Part shown: positions 51,101 through 61,239 of the stretch, piece by piece | Numbering within the stretch: the stretch's first letter is position 1 | How the letters are laid out: each line of letters starts with the position of its first letter | Source of the DNA: Elephas maximus indicus | Taxonomy: Eukaryota > Chordata > Mammalia > Proboscidea > Elephantidae | NCBI RefSeq assembly: GCF_024166365.1 | Contig: NC_064822.1 | Span: forward strand, 108,062,823 to 108,126,822 | Length of the DNA: 64,000 bases | Reading direction: 5' to 3' | Made by a program: the position numbers and the translations under genes | Notes under the pieces: generated by a model | Database searches by the model: none | Told to the model about the DNA's origin: nothing | Seen by the model: only the letters and a program-made list of their open reading frames with translations

Positions 51101-52094
51101 CCTACCTGTCACCTGGTAAGCTTTCCCTGCTTCCCTAACCTCAGGAAATCTCCACTTCCCAAGATCCTCCCGCCACTTTGTTCCTCAGTGGTCCTAAAAC
51201 TTGAGCATGGAACTGGTCACTATCTGCCTTGCCTCCTAGGTTGGGTGTATTATAGGTTATGAGTCTGTCTCCTGATTGGGATCTGAGTTTCCTAGGGCAG
51301 GGGCTTGGTCCCATGCCATTCTAGACATCCCAGGTCTGAAAACCTGGCACAGGCCCCTCTTTTCCTGGCATGTAAGTTTTGCAGGTGGTCACTGTCCTAC
51401 TTCTCAACACTAGGCCACTTTCCCTGCCTCCTGGAAACCTTCCCAGACTAAGCTCTCTAGCTCCTCTCACCCCTCTAGTTCCCCATGCCTCAGCACTGGT
51501 GTCCACAGCTTTGTTCAGCTCTTCCTTGCTCTATCCTTGGCTGTGTCTGAATCCTGGGAAGGTGTGCTGCCTTCTTCTGCCTCAGTGAAAAGAAAGGTGG
51601 TAGAAGGGAAGGGGCTCTGTGCCCAGCTTTGCTCCAGAAAACCCAACCTTGTCGATGAAGGAAGCGAACTTGTTGTTCAGCGCCTTGATCTGCTCCCGCT
51701 CCTGAGCGCGCACTTTCTGGATCTCAGGGTCCAACTCCAAGTCAAGGGGGGCCAGGAGGCTCTTGTTGATGGTGACCTGGTGGATGCCCCCTGGAGGGCA
51801 CACAGTTGGGCACACGGGCCCCAGGGCCAAGCTGCCAAACATGCTGCCCGCAAAGCCGCTGACCCGGCCCCGGCCAAATCCATAGCCACCTGTCAGCCCA
51901 CTGCCACCTGTCACACTGATGGAGATGTTCCGGCCACCCCCCAGACTATAGAGGCTCCAACTGCCAAAGCCCCCACTAAGCCCTTTCCCCCCTGCCCGGT
52001 AGGAGGACGAGCTGCCCCCAGGAAGCACCGCCAAGCAGCTACTGGAGCCCCCCTTGGTGGCAGCTCCGGACTTGCAGGTGAATTGACGGTTCAT
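41968..52094 (-). CDS. KRT73: Keratin 73, type II inner-root-sheath keratin, tail frameshifted (nine exons)
   Basis: Inner-root-sheath type II keratin, the partner of type I keratins in hair-sheath filaments. Coding exons: 51648-52094, 50049-50263, 49209-49269, 48484-48579, 47587-47751, 44788-44913, 44194-44414, 42985-43019 and 41968-42194 (447, 215, 61, 96, 165, 126, 221, 35, 227 nt). The head ([46 protein letters not shown]) is clearly KRT73. The rod runs from about residue 132 to 443. The tail carries [16 protein letters not shown] run of five C at 41,988-41,992 (minus sense) ends the normal frame, giving DPRERRQL and a TGA at 41,968. With six C the frame would reach TAA at 41,939 with a normal KRT73-like end and exactly 540 residues, the human length. 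Other oddities are a weak exon 1 donor, MNRQ for MSRQ, and several changes at usually invariant rod positions. It may be a working gene with an altered tail, a gene in decay, or carry a homopolymer sequencing error. Confidence 0.92.
42985..43019 (-). CDS. KRT73: KRT73 exon 8: start of tail
   Basis: 35 nt. Acceptor GTCCAG|GATGTC, donor TTT|GTGAGT. Encodes [11 protein letters not shown] with split codons at both ends. Confidence 0.94.
43195..43406 (+). repeat. AFROSINE-type SINE in KRT73 intron 7
   Basis: Well-conserved plus-strand copy (GGAGCCCTGGTGGCACAGTG ... CTCGAAGGCAATGAGTTT) ending in a T-run. Target-site duplication TCTAATCA at 43,187-43,194 and 43,407-43,414. Confidence 0.88.
44194..44414 (-). 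CDS. KRT73: KRT73 exon 7: end of coil 2 and helix termination motif
   Basis: 221 nt. Acceptor CCTCAG|TGCTCC, donor CAG|GTGGGT. The helix termination motif [14 protein letters not shown] is intact. The conserved DAEQRG reads DAKQQG. Confidence 0.95.
44788..44913 (-). CDS. KRT73: KRT73 exon 6: coil 2
   Basis: 126 nt. Acceptor CCTCTAG|TTCCAG, donor CAG|GTGATA. Encodes [20 protein letters not shown] and on to [14 protein letters not shown]. The conserved IQRIRSEI has become IQRLYSEI. Confidence 0.93.
45090..45660 (+). repeat. L2 remnant in KRT73 intron 5
   Basis: L2-type sequence (CCCTTCAAAGCTCACCATTG, TCTTTGCATGAGCATCTCCC), ending with a (GAAT)n-like tail at 45,650-45,660. Confidence 0.6.
46506..46648 (-). 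repeat. AFROSINE-type SINE, truncated, inside a MIR
   Basis: Minus-strand copy (CCCTTTGCTATTAATTCCAA ... GCACCATAAGCCCTC) in KRT73 intron 5, splitting a plus-strand MIR (46,385-46,505, resuming after 46,648). Confidence 0.75.
47587..47751 (-). CDS. KRT73: KRT73 exon 5: end of 1B, L12, start of coil 2
   Basis: 165 nt. Acceptor CTGCAG|GAGATT, donor AAG|GTGAGG. Encodes [20 protein letters not shown] and on to [13 protein letters not shown]. The normally invariant AEAEALYQ reads AEAKFLYQ, two changes that KRT72 in this window does not have. Confidence 0.94.
48484..48579 (-). CDS. KRT73: KRT73 exon 4: coil 1B
   Basis: 96 nt. Acceptor CCTCAG|GACGTG, donor GGG|GTAAGC. Encodes [20 protein letters not shown] and on to KFFKCLYEG. 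Confidence 0.95.
49209..49269 (-). CDS. KRT73: KRT73 exon 3: coil 1B
   Basis: 61 nt. Acceptor CTGCAG|GTATGA, donor AAG|GTGAGG. Encodes [20 protein letters not shown]. Confidence 0.95.
50049..50263 (-). CDS. KRT73: KRT73 exon 2: coil 1A end to 1B
   Basis: 215 nt. Acceptor TTCCAG|GTACGG, donor GAG|GTGAGC. Encodes [20 protein letters not shown] and on to [28 protein letters not shown] is diagnostic of KRT73. Confidence 0.95.
50840..51300 (+). repeat. L2 remnant in KRT73 intron 1
   Basis: L2-type sequence (TTGCTTAAAACCCTCTGGTG, GATCAAGTCCAAATTCCTTA) followed by pyrimidine-rich L2 sequence. Boundaries are approximate. Confidence 0.6.
51648..52094 (-). CDS. KRT73: KRT73 exon 1 (coding part): head and start of coil 1A
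   Basis: 447 nt from ATG to AAG|GTTGGG. Encodes the MNRQ... head and [11 protein letters not shown]. The donor is GT-initial but weak: T at +3 and G at +4, where GTGAGT is usual. The second residue is Asn where type II keratins normally have Ser. Confidence 0.93.
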
Positions 52095-52176
52095 GCTGAG
52101 ATGGCCAGAGAGCTGGAATAAGATGCTAACCCTTAGCTAAGATGCAGTTCACCACTCTGCAATCTCAGGCTTCCCG

Positions 52177-52182
52177 TTTATA
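52177..52182 (-). promoter_or_regulatory. KRT73: KRT73 TATA box
   Basis: TATAAA in CCTTATAAACGGG, 83-88 nt upstream of the KRT73 ATG, the standard position for keratin promoters. Confidence 0.75.
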
Positions 52183-52200
52183 AGGTGCAGGAGAGAGCCA

Positions 52201-52215
52201 CAGCCCTAATTTGTG
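52201..52215 (-). promoter_or_regulatory. Proximal promoter motif shared with KRT72
   Basis: The minus strand reads CACAAATTAGGGCTG, about 19 nt upstream of the TATA box. It matches the KRT72 copy at 19,558-19,572 except for one extra G and the flanking base. Confidence 0.45.
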
Positions 52216-52324
52216 GGTCCAGTTTGCCTGCAACCAAGAGATTATTTTCCCCCAGCAAAATCCAAGATACTAGGTAGATAGCTTGAAAACCCTCAAAGTG
52301 CTGGGCTTGCACGACTTGCTCATG

Positions 52325-52395
52325 TAATTTGGGTCTTATCTAATTATTAGCTGTTCATGGGGTAATTAGCCAGGCCAATTTATCCCTAGAAAGAT
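52325..52395 (-). promoter_or_regulatory. Possible homeodomain/GATA cluster upstream of KRT73
   Basis: Within 70 bp, starting about 230 bp upstream of the ATG, are TCTAATTATTAG, GGTAATTAGCC and CTTATC (GATAAG). This combination resembles the cluster upstream of KRT72. Factor assignment is inference. Confidence 0.3.
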
Positions 52396-52819
52396 CTTGG
52401 CTGGGAGGTTTATCACAGCCTCAATTGACCCTTCCCCAGGGAGTTGTAGGGGCCAGGATTGCGGGGGTGCAAAAGGGAGACCTTTAATTGGCAGCATCAT
52501 CTGCGAGAAATCTCACAATGGTGCTGCCATCAGATGGGTTGCTGTAAGGGACCCTGACTGGCCTGCTTTTATGTGGTTGGGAAGAGATTCCCACAGCCTT
52601 GCTTCCCAGGGCTACTGGAAACAGTTTTCAGACTGGCCTAAGCCATGGGAGATGAATCCACTAGGAATCCAGGCCCAGCTTCCAGGGACCTGCCTCTGGT
52701 TGCTGCCCTATGCTGTGCCCCAGAAAGACAAGTATCCTGTCCTCTGTGCTGCTCTGCTCACCTTCACCTGCACAACCTGACTTATTTGTTCCTGTACCCA
52801 CCCACTGCCCCCACCCTTG

Positions 52820-52930
52820 ACATTCACCTAATGATAATTGCCTCCACTTGTGATGGCCAGCATTGGGGCAGCTCTTTACAGCACTGAAAGAGCTCTTTGC
52901 ACACAGAAGCTCATTTAATCCACTTAGTAT
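52820..52930 (-). repeat. MIR-like fragment
   Basis: Diverged reverse-complement MIR (AAGAGCTCTTTGCACACAGA, CTCATTTAATCCACTTAG), between the KRT73 promoter and RTE copy D. Confidence 0.4.
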
Positions 52931-53028
52931 GCCTACGGACTACCTGTGCTGATCCATCAGACAGTTGATGATGTCACTGATTTAGCATACATTCAATGAG
53001 CCCTTTATATGTGCTAATCCTAAAGGAT

Positions 53029-56000
53029 CAGTTTGTTGTGCTGTGGGGGCTCACCTGTTGCTGTGATGCTGGAAGCTATGCCACCAGTATTCAGATACCA
53101 GCAGGGTCACCCATGGAGGACAGGTTTCAGCTGAGCTTCCAGACTAAAACAGACTAGGAAGAAGGACCCAGCAGTCTACTTCTGAAAAGCATTAGCCAGT
53201 GAAAACCTTATGAATAGCAGCGGAACACTGTCTGATATAGTGCTGGAAAATGAGCCCCCCAGGTTGGAAGGCACTCAAAAGATGACTGGGGAAGAGCTGC
53301 CTCCTCAAAGTAGAATTGACCTTAAGGATTTGGATGGAGTAAAGCTTTCGGGACCTTCATCTGCTGACGTGGCATGACTCAAAATGAGAAGAAACAGCTG
53401 CAAATATCCATTAATAATCGGAACCTGGAATGTATGAAGTATGAATCTAGGAAAATTGGAAATTGTCAAAAATGAAATGGAACACATAAACATCGATATA
53501 CTAGGCATCAGTGAGCTGAAATGGACTGGTATTGGCCATTTTGAATCAGACAATCATATAGTCTACTACGCTGGTAATAACAACTTGAAGAGGAATGGTG
53601 TTACATTCATCGTCAAAAAGAACATTTCAAGATCTATCCTGAAGTACAACGCTGTCAGTGGTAGGATAATATCCAAGGAAGACCAGTTAATAGGACTATT
53701 ATTCAAATTTATGCACCAACCACTAGGGCCAAAGATGAAGAAATAGAAGATTTTTATCAGCTGCTGCAGTCTGAAATTGATGGAACATGCAACCAAGATG
53801 CATTGATAATTACTGGCGATTGGAATGCGAGAGTTGGAAACAAAGAAGAAGGATCAGTAGTTGGAAAATATGGCCTTGGTGATAGAAACAATGCCGGAGA
53901 TCAAATAATAGAATTTTACAAGACCAACAACTTCTTCATTGCAAATACCTTCTTTCACCAACATAAATGGAGACTATACACATGGACCTCACCAGATGGA
54001 ACACACAGAAATCAAATAGACTACATCTGTGGAAAGAGATGATGGAAAAGCTCAATATCATCAGTCAGAACAAGGCCAGGGGCCGACTGTGGAACAGACC
54101 ATCAATTGCTCATATGCACGTTCAAGCTGAAACTGAAGAAAATCAGAGGAAGTCCACAAGAGCCAAAATATGGCCTTGAGCATATGCCACCTGAATTTAG
54201 AAACCATCTGAAGAATAGATTTGACTCATTGAACACTAGTGACCAAAGACCAGACGAGTTGTGGAATGACATCAAGGCCATCATACATGAAGAAAGCAAA
54301 AGGTCATTGAAAAGACAGGAAAGAAAGAACAGACCAAGATGGATGTCAGAGGAGACTCTGAAATTTCCTCTCAAACGTAAAGCAGCTAAAGCAAAAGGAA
54401 GAATTGATGAAGTAAAAGAACCGAACAGAAGATTTCAAAGGGCAGCTCAAGAAGACAAAGTATTATAATGACATGTGCAAAGAGTTGGAGATGGAAAATC
54501 AAAAGGGAAGAACACGTCGGCATTTCTCAAGCCGAAAGAGCTGGAGAAAAAATTCAAGCCTCAAGTTGCAATAGCGAAGGATTCTATGGGGAAAATATTA
54601 AACGACCCAGGAAGCATCAAAAGAAGATGGAAGGAATACCCGTTGCCATCGAGTCAATTCCGACTCATAAGGAATGCAGAGTCATTATACCAAAAAGAAT
54701 TAGTCAATGTTCATTTCAAGAGGTGGCATATGATCAGGAACTGATGGTACTGAAGAAAGAAGTCCAAGCTACTCTGAAGGCATTGGTGAAAATCAAGGCT
54801 CCAGGAATCGATGGAATATCAATTGAGATGTTTCAACAAACAGATGCAGCGCTGGAGGTGCTCACTCGTCTATGCCAAGAAATATGGAAGACAGCTTCCT
54901 GGCCAACTGACTGGAAAATATCCATATTTATGCCTATTCCCAAGAAAGGTGATCCAACCGAATGTGGAAATTATAGAACAATATCATTAACAACACACGC
55001 AATCAAAATTTTGCTGAAGATCATTCAAAAACGGCTGCAGCAGGATATCGACAGGGAACTGCCAGAAATTCAGGCCGGTTTAAGAAAAGGATGTGGAAAC
55101 AGGGATATCACTGCTGGTGTCAGATGGATCCTGGCTGAAAGCAGAGAATACCAGAAGGATGTTTACCTCTGTTTTAGTGACTATGCAAAGGCATATGACT
55201 ATATGGATCATAACAAACTATGGATAACATTGCAAAGAATGGGAATTCCAGAACACTTCATTGTGCTCATAAGGAACCTTTACATAGATCAAGAGGTGGT
55301 GGTTCGGACAGAAAAAGGAGATACCGATTGGTTTAAAGTCAGGAAAGGTGTGCATCAGGGTTGTATTCTTTCACCATACCTATTCAACCTGTATGCTGAG
55401 CAAATAATACGAGAAGCTGGACTATATGAAGAAGAATGGGACATCAGGATTGGAGGAAGACTCATTAACAACCTGCATCTGTTATGCAGATGACACAACC
55501 TTGCTTGCTGAAAGTGAAGAGGACTTGAAGCACTTACTAATGAAGATCAAAGACCACAGCCTTCAGTATGGAAGAAAACAAAAATCCTCATAACTGGACC
55601 AATGAGCAACATCATGATAAGGGGAGAAAAGATTGAAGTTGTCAAGGATTTCATTTTACTTGGATCCACAACCAACACCCATGGAAACAGCAGTCAAGAA
55701 ATCAAAAGATGCATTGCATTGGGTAAATCTGCTGCAAAGGATCTCTTTAAAGTGTTGAAGAGCAAAGATGTCACCCTGAACACTAAGATGCACCTGACGC
55801 ATGCCATGGTATTTTCAATCGCATCATACGCATGTGAAAGCTGGACAATGAATAAGGAGGACCGCAGAAGAATTGACACCTTTGAATTGTGGTGTTGGTG
55901 AAGAATATTGAATATGGCATGGACTGCCAAAAGAACGAACAAATCTATCTTAGAAGAAGTACAGCCAGAATGGTCCTTAGAAGCAAGGATGGCGAGACTG

Positions 56001-56252
56001 CGTCTTACGTACTTTCGACATGTTGTCAGGAGGGATCAGTTCCTGGAGAAGGACATCATGCTTGGCAGAGCATAGGGTCAGCGGAAAAGAGGAAGACCCT
56101 CAACGAGGTGGATTGACACAGTGGTGCAACAATGAGCTCAAGCATAACAACGGTTGTAAGGATGGTGCAGGACAGGGCAGTGTTTCGTTCCGTTGTGCAT
56201 AGGGTCACTGTGGGTTGGAGCCGACTCGACGGCACCTAACAACAACAACAAC
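53029..56252 (+). mobile_element. Full-length RTE LINE (copy D) upstream of KRT73
   Basis: A plus-strand RTE of 3,224 bp with a perfect 13-bp target-site duplication, AATCCTAAAGGAT (53,016-53,028 and 56,253-56,265). The endonuclease part is open at 53,441-53,746 and 53,803-54,042 (ITGDWNARVG). The RT region is open at 54,106-54,468 and 54,468-55,493, and the 3' part at 55,602-55,901. It ends in CACCTAAC plus AAC repeats. It lies about 850 bp upstream of the KRT73 TATA box, in opposite orientation to the gene. Broken reading frames make it inactive. Confidence 0.9.
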
Positions 56253-57127
56253 AATCCTAAAGGATACATATGGCCAAAAAAACACTGACCCCAGCCTTGA
56301 AGACTCCCTCAGCTGGTCTTCTGACTCCACATTCAGTGCTATGCAGACCTTTTGGGGTCTTGTTCATCTATTTGTCTGACCATCCATCCATTCATCTACT
56401 CATTCATTCATCCATTCACTTAATAAACTTGTATTGAGGGCTGATTCTGTCCCAGGTACTACGTTGGGATCTAGGTCATAAATTATTAAGATAGAAATCT
56501 ATCTCACTTTTCTAGGGATAGAGTTAGGGAGAGAACAGACACTGAATTTCATCATGCCATCAATATTGCCAAAGGATGTATCCCAAGTGTCTCCTAATTC
56601 CCAAATCCCAAATATACCCATTTTATGTTATTCCCTCCATAAAAATTAAATTGGTTTACTAGCTAGAGTACTTGAGTGAACATCCTACCAACTCTTCTTT
56701 CCTATTTCTGTACAGAGAATATGGTGTGCCACTAACACTGTTGTATCAAGCAACCACAAAATTCAGCCTCCCCATTTTTTTTGTACAAAACAGTGATTTT
56801 CTGGTTTCAAATAATCCTTTTTCTTAGACCTCCTCAATTTCATTACCAGCAATGGCACTTGGCTATCTTTTCCCTCTTTTTTCACTAAAAACAAAGGTTT
56901 CATCTTTTGCAAGTTTCTTCATATGGCACAATGAGTAAAGACCAACAAAACTGCATTGTGATGGGAATGTTGAGTGTTCCAGCCAGAATCACCGCTTAAT
57001 TGACTCCTTTCAGCACACCAGCATCAGGATGGACATGATTCAGGTCATATCTCAGCAAAACTACAGATGGCTGTATGCCTTGAGATCAGTCCCTATGGGT
57101 CAGTCAAGACCATGAGTGTTCACACTG

Positions 57128-57826
57128 TGTCACGGATTGAATTGTGTCCCCCAAAAAATATGTGTCAACTTGGTTAGGCCATGATTCCCAGTATTGTGTG
57201 GTTGTCCTCCATTTTGTGATTGTAATTTTATGTTGGAAACCCTGGTGGCATAGTGGTTAAGTGCTATGGCTGCTAATCAAAGGGTTGGCATTTCAAATCT
57301 GCCAGGTGCTCCTGGAAACTCCATGGGGCAGTTATACTCTGTCCTATAGGGTCGCTATGTGTCGGAATCGACTCGACAGCACTGGGTTTGGCTTTTTTGG
57401 TTGGTAATTTTATGTTGAGAGGATTAGGATGGGATTGTAACACCACCCTTACTCAGGTCACTTCCCTGATCCAAGGTAAAGGGAGTTTCCCTGGGGTGTG
57501 GCCTGTACCCCCTTTTGTCTCTTAAGAGATAAAAGGAAAAAGAAGCAAGCAGACAGTTGGGGACCTCACACCACCAAGAAAGCAGCACCAGGAACAGAGT
57601 GCATCCTTTGGACCTGGAGTCCCTGTGCCTGAGATTCTCCCAGAGCAATGGAAGACTGATGATAAGGACTTTCCTCCAGAGCCAACAGAGAAAGAAAGCC
57701 TTCCCCTGGAGGCCGTGCCCTGAATTTGGACTTGTAGCCTACTTGACTGTGAGAGAATAAACTTCTATTTGTTAAAGCCATCCACTTCTGGTATTTCTGT
57801 TTTGGCAGCACTGGATGACTAAGACA
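57128..57826 (+). mobile_element. Solo LTR, ERVL-MaLR-like, with nested SINE
   Basis: Begins TGTCACGGATTGAATTGTGT and ends GCAGCACTGGATGACTAAGACA. It contains AATAAA near the 3' end, and the final segment (AAGCCATCCACTTCTGGTAT and on) is typical of MaLR LTRs. Flanks CACTG and CACTA fit a 5-bp target-site duplication. It is split by the SINE at 57,236-57,404. There is no internal retroviral coding sequence. Confidence 0.6.
57236..57404 (+). repeat. AFROSINE-type SINE inside the LTR
   Basis: tRNA-derived head (GGAAACCCTGGTGGCATAGT) and RTE-like tail (GGAATCGACTCGACAGCA). Perfect 13-bp target-site duplication TAATTTTATGTTG at 57,223-57,235 and 57,405-57,417. Confidence 0.88.
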
Positions 57827-59114
57827 CACTATGAATGCTGCCTCTGCAGTGCACTGTGTGAGTGCTATCCTCTCCTTTCTCACTGTTTTCATGACATTGG
57901 AAGTTAACAGCAAGCAACAAGTAGCAAAAGAGAAGGAGAGTTAACTGATAATGAGCATTGTCTTCAGCACTTTCCTGGTAAAGATCATGAGACAAGTTTT
58001 CCCTACAGCAAATCTCCTCACACCACCCAGCCCTTCCAGCTCCCTCCTCCCAACCACCCAGCAGCCTTCCAAGGCAGGCAAGGGAGGGATGTGGTTCCTC
58101 AATGCAGGGGTCTACACTGATAAAAAAAAACACACTGATAAGACAGCCCTAAACACTGGGTTTGGGGCACATTCACCAATTCTACTTTAATTCTTACTGG
58201 CTCCTCTTCATTTTTCCAGCTCCAAATCTATGCAGTAATGCTAATCCACAGTTGCCACTCCCTAAGGAAGGGCACCCCAAGAAATGTGGGGCTAGGCAAA
58301 AATAGAACAATCTTCCCAGATAATCCCGAGTGTCCTATAGGAGCAAACTCAAGATATAGCCTGCCCACCTCATCTTCTCCCAGGACTCTCTCCAGCCTTA
58401 CTCAAGGTGATTTTGTATGGCTAATGTGAGAAGTCTGGCCTCCTTTTGGTGTTAAAGAGTAGACAGATGGTCAGGATTTGAGCAACGAATATAGTTCACC
58501 ACTCCCAGCCTAGCCAATGGAATTAAAAAATCACCTGGCCAAATCATTTGCCTTGGTTCTATGCTCCTTTTCCTGAACCCATTAACTGACCCTGGGCGCC
58601 ATCTCATTTTGTGCCCCCCTCCTTATTTTCTGACTGAGAGCAGAATTGTCAGTTTGCTGCCAACATGATCAGAAAGAACCTCCTAGACTCAGAAACACAT
58701 GGCAACTTAGGGGGAAGAAAACATTTGCCAATTTCTTAGCACATTCGCTTACAAAATATCACTGACTATCCCGAATTCATTAAGACCGGACATGTCAGCC
58801 AGACATGATTTACTGTGCACACAGGAGGAATCACCTTTACCTCAGAGTGATGCTGCCAGACCCCAAGACTGACACTCCAGTGGAAGGTTGCTGAGGTTCA
58901 GACCCAGTTTTCTAGGGAGGCTTGGAGAGCATGAAAAACAAGATGAGCACCTTTCACCTGGGTCAGATTCACCAGACAGGGACTGAATAAATTGGCTTCA
59001 GATAATCCAGACCTACACTGTCCAATAATGTGGCAATTGGCCACATTTCCATAATCACAGAAAGACCTTTTCTGAAGGTCTCTGGAGTTATGCAGTCCTG
59101 GCCTGCTGTCCTCT

Positions 59115-59640
59115 AGGCATTGGCACTCATCTTGTCAATAAAGGAGACAAATTTGTTGTTAAGTTCCCTGATTGGTTCTTGGTCCTGCTGCTTCACCTAG
59201 TGGACCTCAGGGTTAATCTTCACATCCAGAGGCTCCAACAAGCTTTGGTTCGTTACAACTTCCCGGGTGCTCCCAGGGCAGAGAGCAGGGCGTACAGCCC
59301 CAAACCCCCCAAGACCAACTTCAAGGCCAAAGCCCCCTCCAACAAGGCTGCCCATCCTGAAACGTCCACCCTCATGATTCCCCAGCCTGTCGTCATGGCC
59401 GAGGCCTCCAGCTACACTGGCAGAGATGCTCTTGCCCCCACCAAGGCTAACAAGACCCTGTCTACTGAAACCTCCAGGCTCAGCACAGCCTTGGTAGCAG
59501 CTGCCACTCTTACAAACCAGCAGGGAGCTTCCTGCCCCTCTCCGGTACCAAGCAGGGTGACTGAGCCTCTACTGACACCTATGCTCTGGCTCCTCAGAGC
59601 AAAGATCTGCTGGCTCCTCAAGGGGAGTGAGTAACAGTGA
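59115..59640 (-). pseudogene. Type II keratin pseudogene, first exon only (KRT1/KRT2-like)
   Basis: A minus-strand relic of a type II keratin exon 1. The head reads GGFSRQGLVSLGGGKSIS, with glycine-rich stretches, then VVTNQSLLEPLDVKINPEVH, a stop, and IRELNNKFVSFIDKM at the start of the rod. The LVSLGGGKSIS and DVK-NPE features suggest the KRT1/KRT2 group, which fits its place beyond KRT73. It is dead: TAG at 59,197-59,199 in the frame of the helix start, other stops nearer the 5' end, no recognisable ATG, and the donor AAG|GTGAGT changed to AAGATGAGT (59,129-59,130). I saw no later exons between 56.3 and 59.1 kb. A relic TATA (TATAATAAGGGG) lies near 59,694-59,706. It could be a local partial duplicate of a neighbouring gene. 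Confidence 0.85.
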
Positions 59641-60076
59641 GAAGGTGGAAGAAGGTGTCTCAATGTTTCTCTGACAGACATGGAGGGCTCCCCTTATTAT
59701 ACTTCCTGGAGTTGGCAGCTTCCCAAACACAAATATATGGGTTTGGCTCTCCTGCAGCAATAAGCTGAAAGTGACAAGAAAATAATAATACTATCTTCTT
59801 GGGAACAGTATGTCAAATAACTATTGCCTAGTTTATTATTATTATTTATTTTTCAGCTATCTGCTGACCTAAGCAATACGAGGCATGTGTGATTATACCC
59901 AAAAAGCTCTTGATAGGGTGTTTTCTAAGATTGTTGCTATTTCAACACTTTGAGTTTCTACCAGAGTGGTATTAAAACTCGAAATACATTTTCTAGAAGT
60001 TTTAGAACAGATACATTGATGAAACTGATATCTAGAAAGAATGGTGATTCAGAGATATCCACTCTATGGGATTTAC

Positions 60077-60243
60077 TATAAACCAAAACCAAACCCACGG
60101 CCGTCCAGTCAATTCTGACTCATAGCTACCCTACAGGACAGAGTAGAACTGCCCCATAGGGTTTCCAAGGGACGGCTAGTGGATTCGAACTGGCGACCTT
60201 TTGGTTAGTGGACAAACGCGTAACCATTGCCCCACCAGGGCTT
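60077..60243 (-). repeat. AFROSINE-type SINE
   Basis: Minus-strand copy (AACCCACGGCCGTCCAGTCA ... CCCCACCAGGGCTT). Confidence 0.83.
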
Positions 60244-60259
60244 TATTTCTGCCTTTCTA

Positions 60260-60320
60260 CTAAAATACAGTTATAGATATAGATGATATAGATATAGATA
60301 TGGAGATAGAGATGTATGTT
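60260..60320. repeat. (TAGATA)n-like microsatellite
   Basis: Imperfect ATAGAT/GATATA repeats just beyond the SINE at 60,077-60,243. Confidence 0.7.
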
Positions 60321-61239
60321 TTCCCAAAACAAATGTTCCAGACATAGTGTAGTTAAATACACTATGCCCATCAATGTAATATTATACAGATAGTTAAAAC
60401 AATAGTTACAGGGCTTATGAAACTTAAAAGTATATCTGTTAAGTGAGAAAATCAGAAATCAAAATTGAATAATCATTATGACCATGAAAACACAGCAATA
60501 TAAAAAAATCCTAGCATAAGATCGGAGGTATAGTATGAGTATAGCTATGTATTTTTAAAAACTGACTGAAGCTCAATACTTTAGAAGAGCATGTTCAAAA
60601 AGAAAATATATCAAAATGCTAACAGTAGTTGTTGCTTGTGGTTGACTTATGAAAATTCCATCTATTTTTCTAAGTTTAAAATAATGAGCAAGTATTATTT
60701 TTATAATAGAAACAATTCAGCCCCACGAGGCTCCAAATCCCTTTGAAAGGAGATGAAGCAACCCTCTTGCAGACACTTAAGCAGGCCAAGGACACTTGAG
60801 TCCTTTTGGTCCCTCCATATCACGAGGGCAGCAACCAGGGAGGATATTCTTGGCCCAGGCTCCTCTTCTCCCTTTTACCCAGGCCAGGAAAATGGAGGTT
60901 ACCGCATTGACTAGTGGCCCCATCTTGGGCCCCTAATCTCTTCCCCCAAGGCTGCAGACTTCACAGAAGTGACTTATGAGACAACCACACACACTCACAC
61001 ACACAAACATGCACTGGCCAGGCTCGCACCCTCTCTCAGTTGATCTCCTTCTCTGGGCCCAGGCTGTCTCTCCACTCTATAATCCCGTGGCCTCCCGGCT
61101 GAGCCAGTCCTCAGTAGCAGGCCGGGACCGCTGTAGGAGCACCCTCTACCCGGTCACTGGGTGGAGATCCAGGCAAAGGAGCAAAACAGAGTGGGATGTA
61201 GGGAGAATGATGTGGGGTTTAACATTCTTAGTCTTGGTT

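Larger units (their letters stand above)
56266..59114. other. Intergenic region between RTE copy D and the keratin pseudogene
   Basis: CATT/CCAT-rich simple sequence near 56,380-56,430, then AT-rich DNA, then the solo LTR, then about 1.3 kb without recognisable features. I looked for further keratin exons (coil motifs on the minus strand) and saw none. Confidence 0.45.

Noticed and set aside
51537-52121. Long plus-strand open frame opposite KRT73 exon 1
   Set aside because: It is the antisense shadow of the GC-rich, glycine/serine-rich head exon, which commonly leaves the other strand open. No independent signals.
59179-59634. 151-residue plus-strand open frame over the keratin pseudogene
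   Set aside because: Antisense of the degenerate exon 1. The minus strand gives clear keratin similarity.
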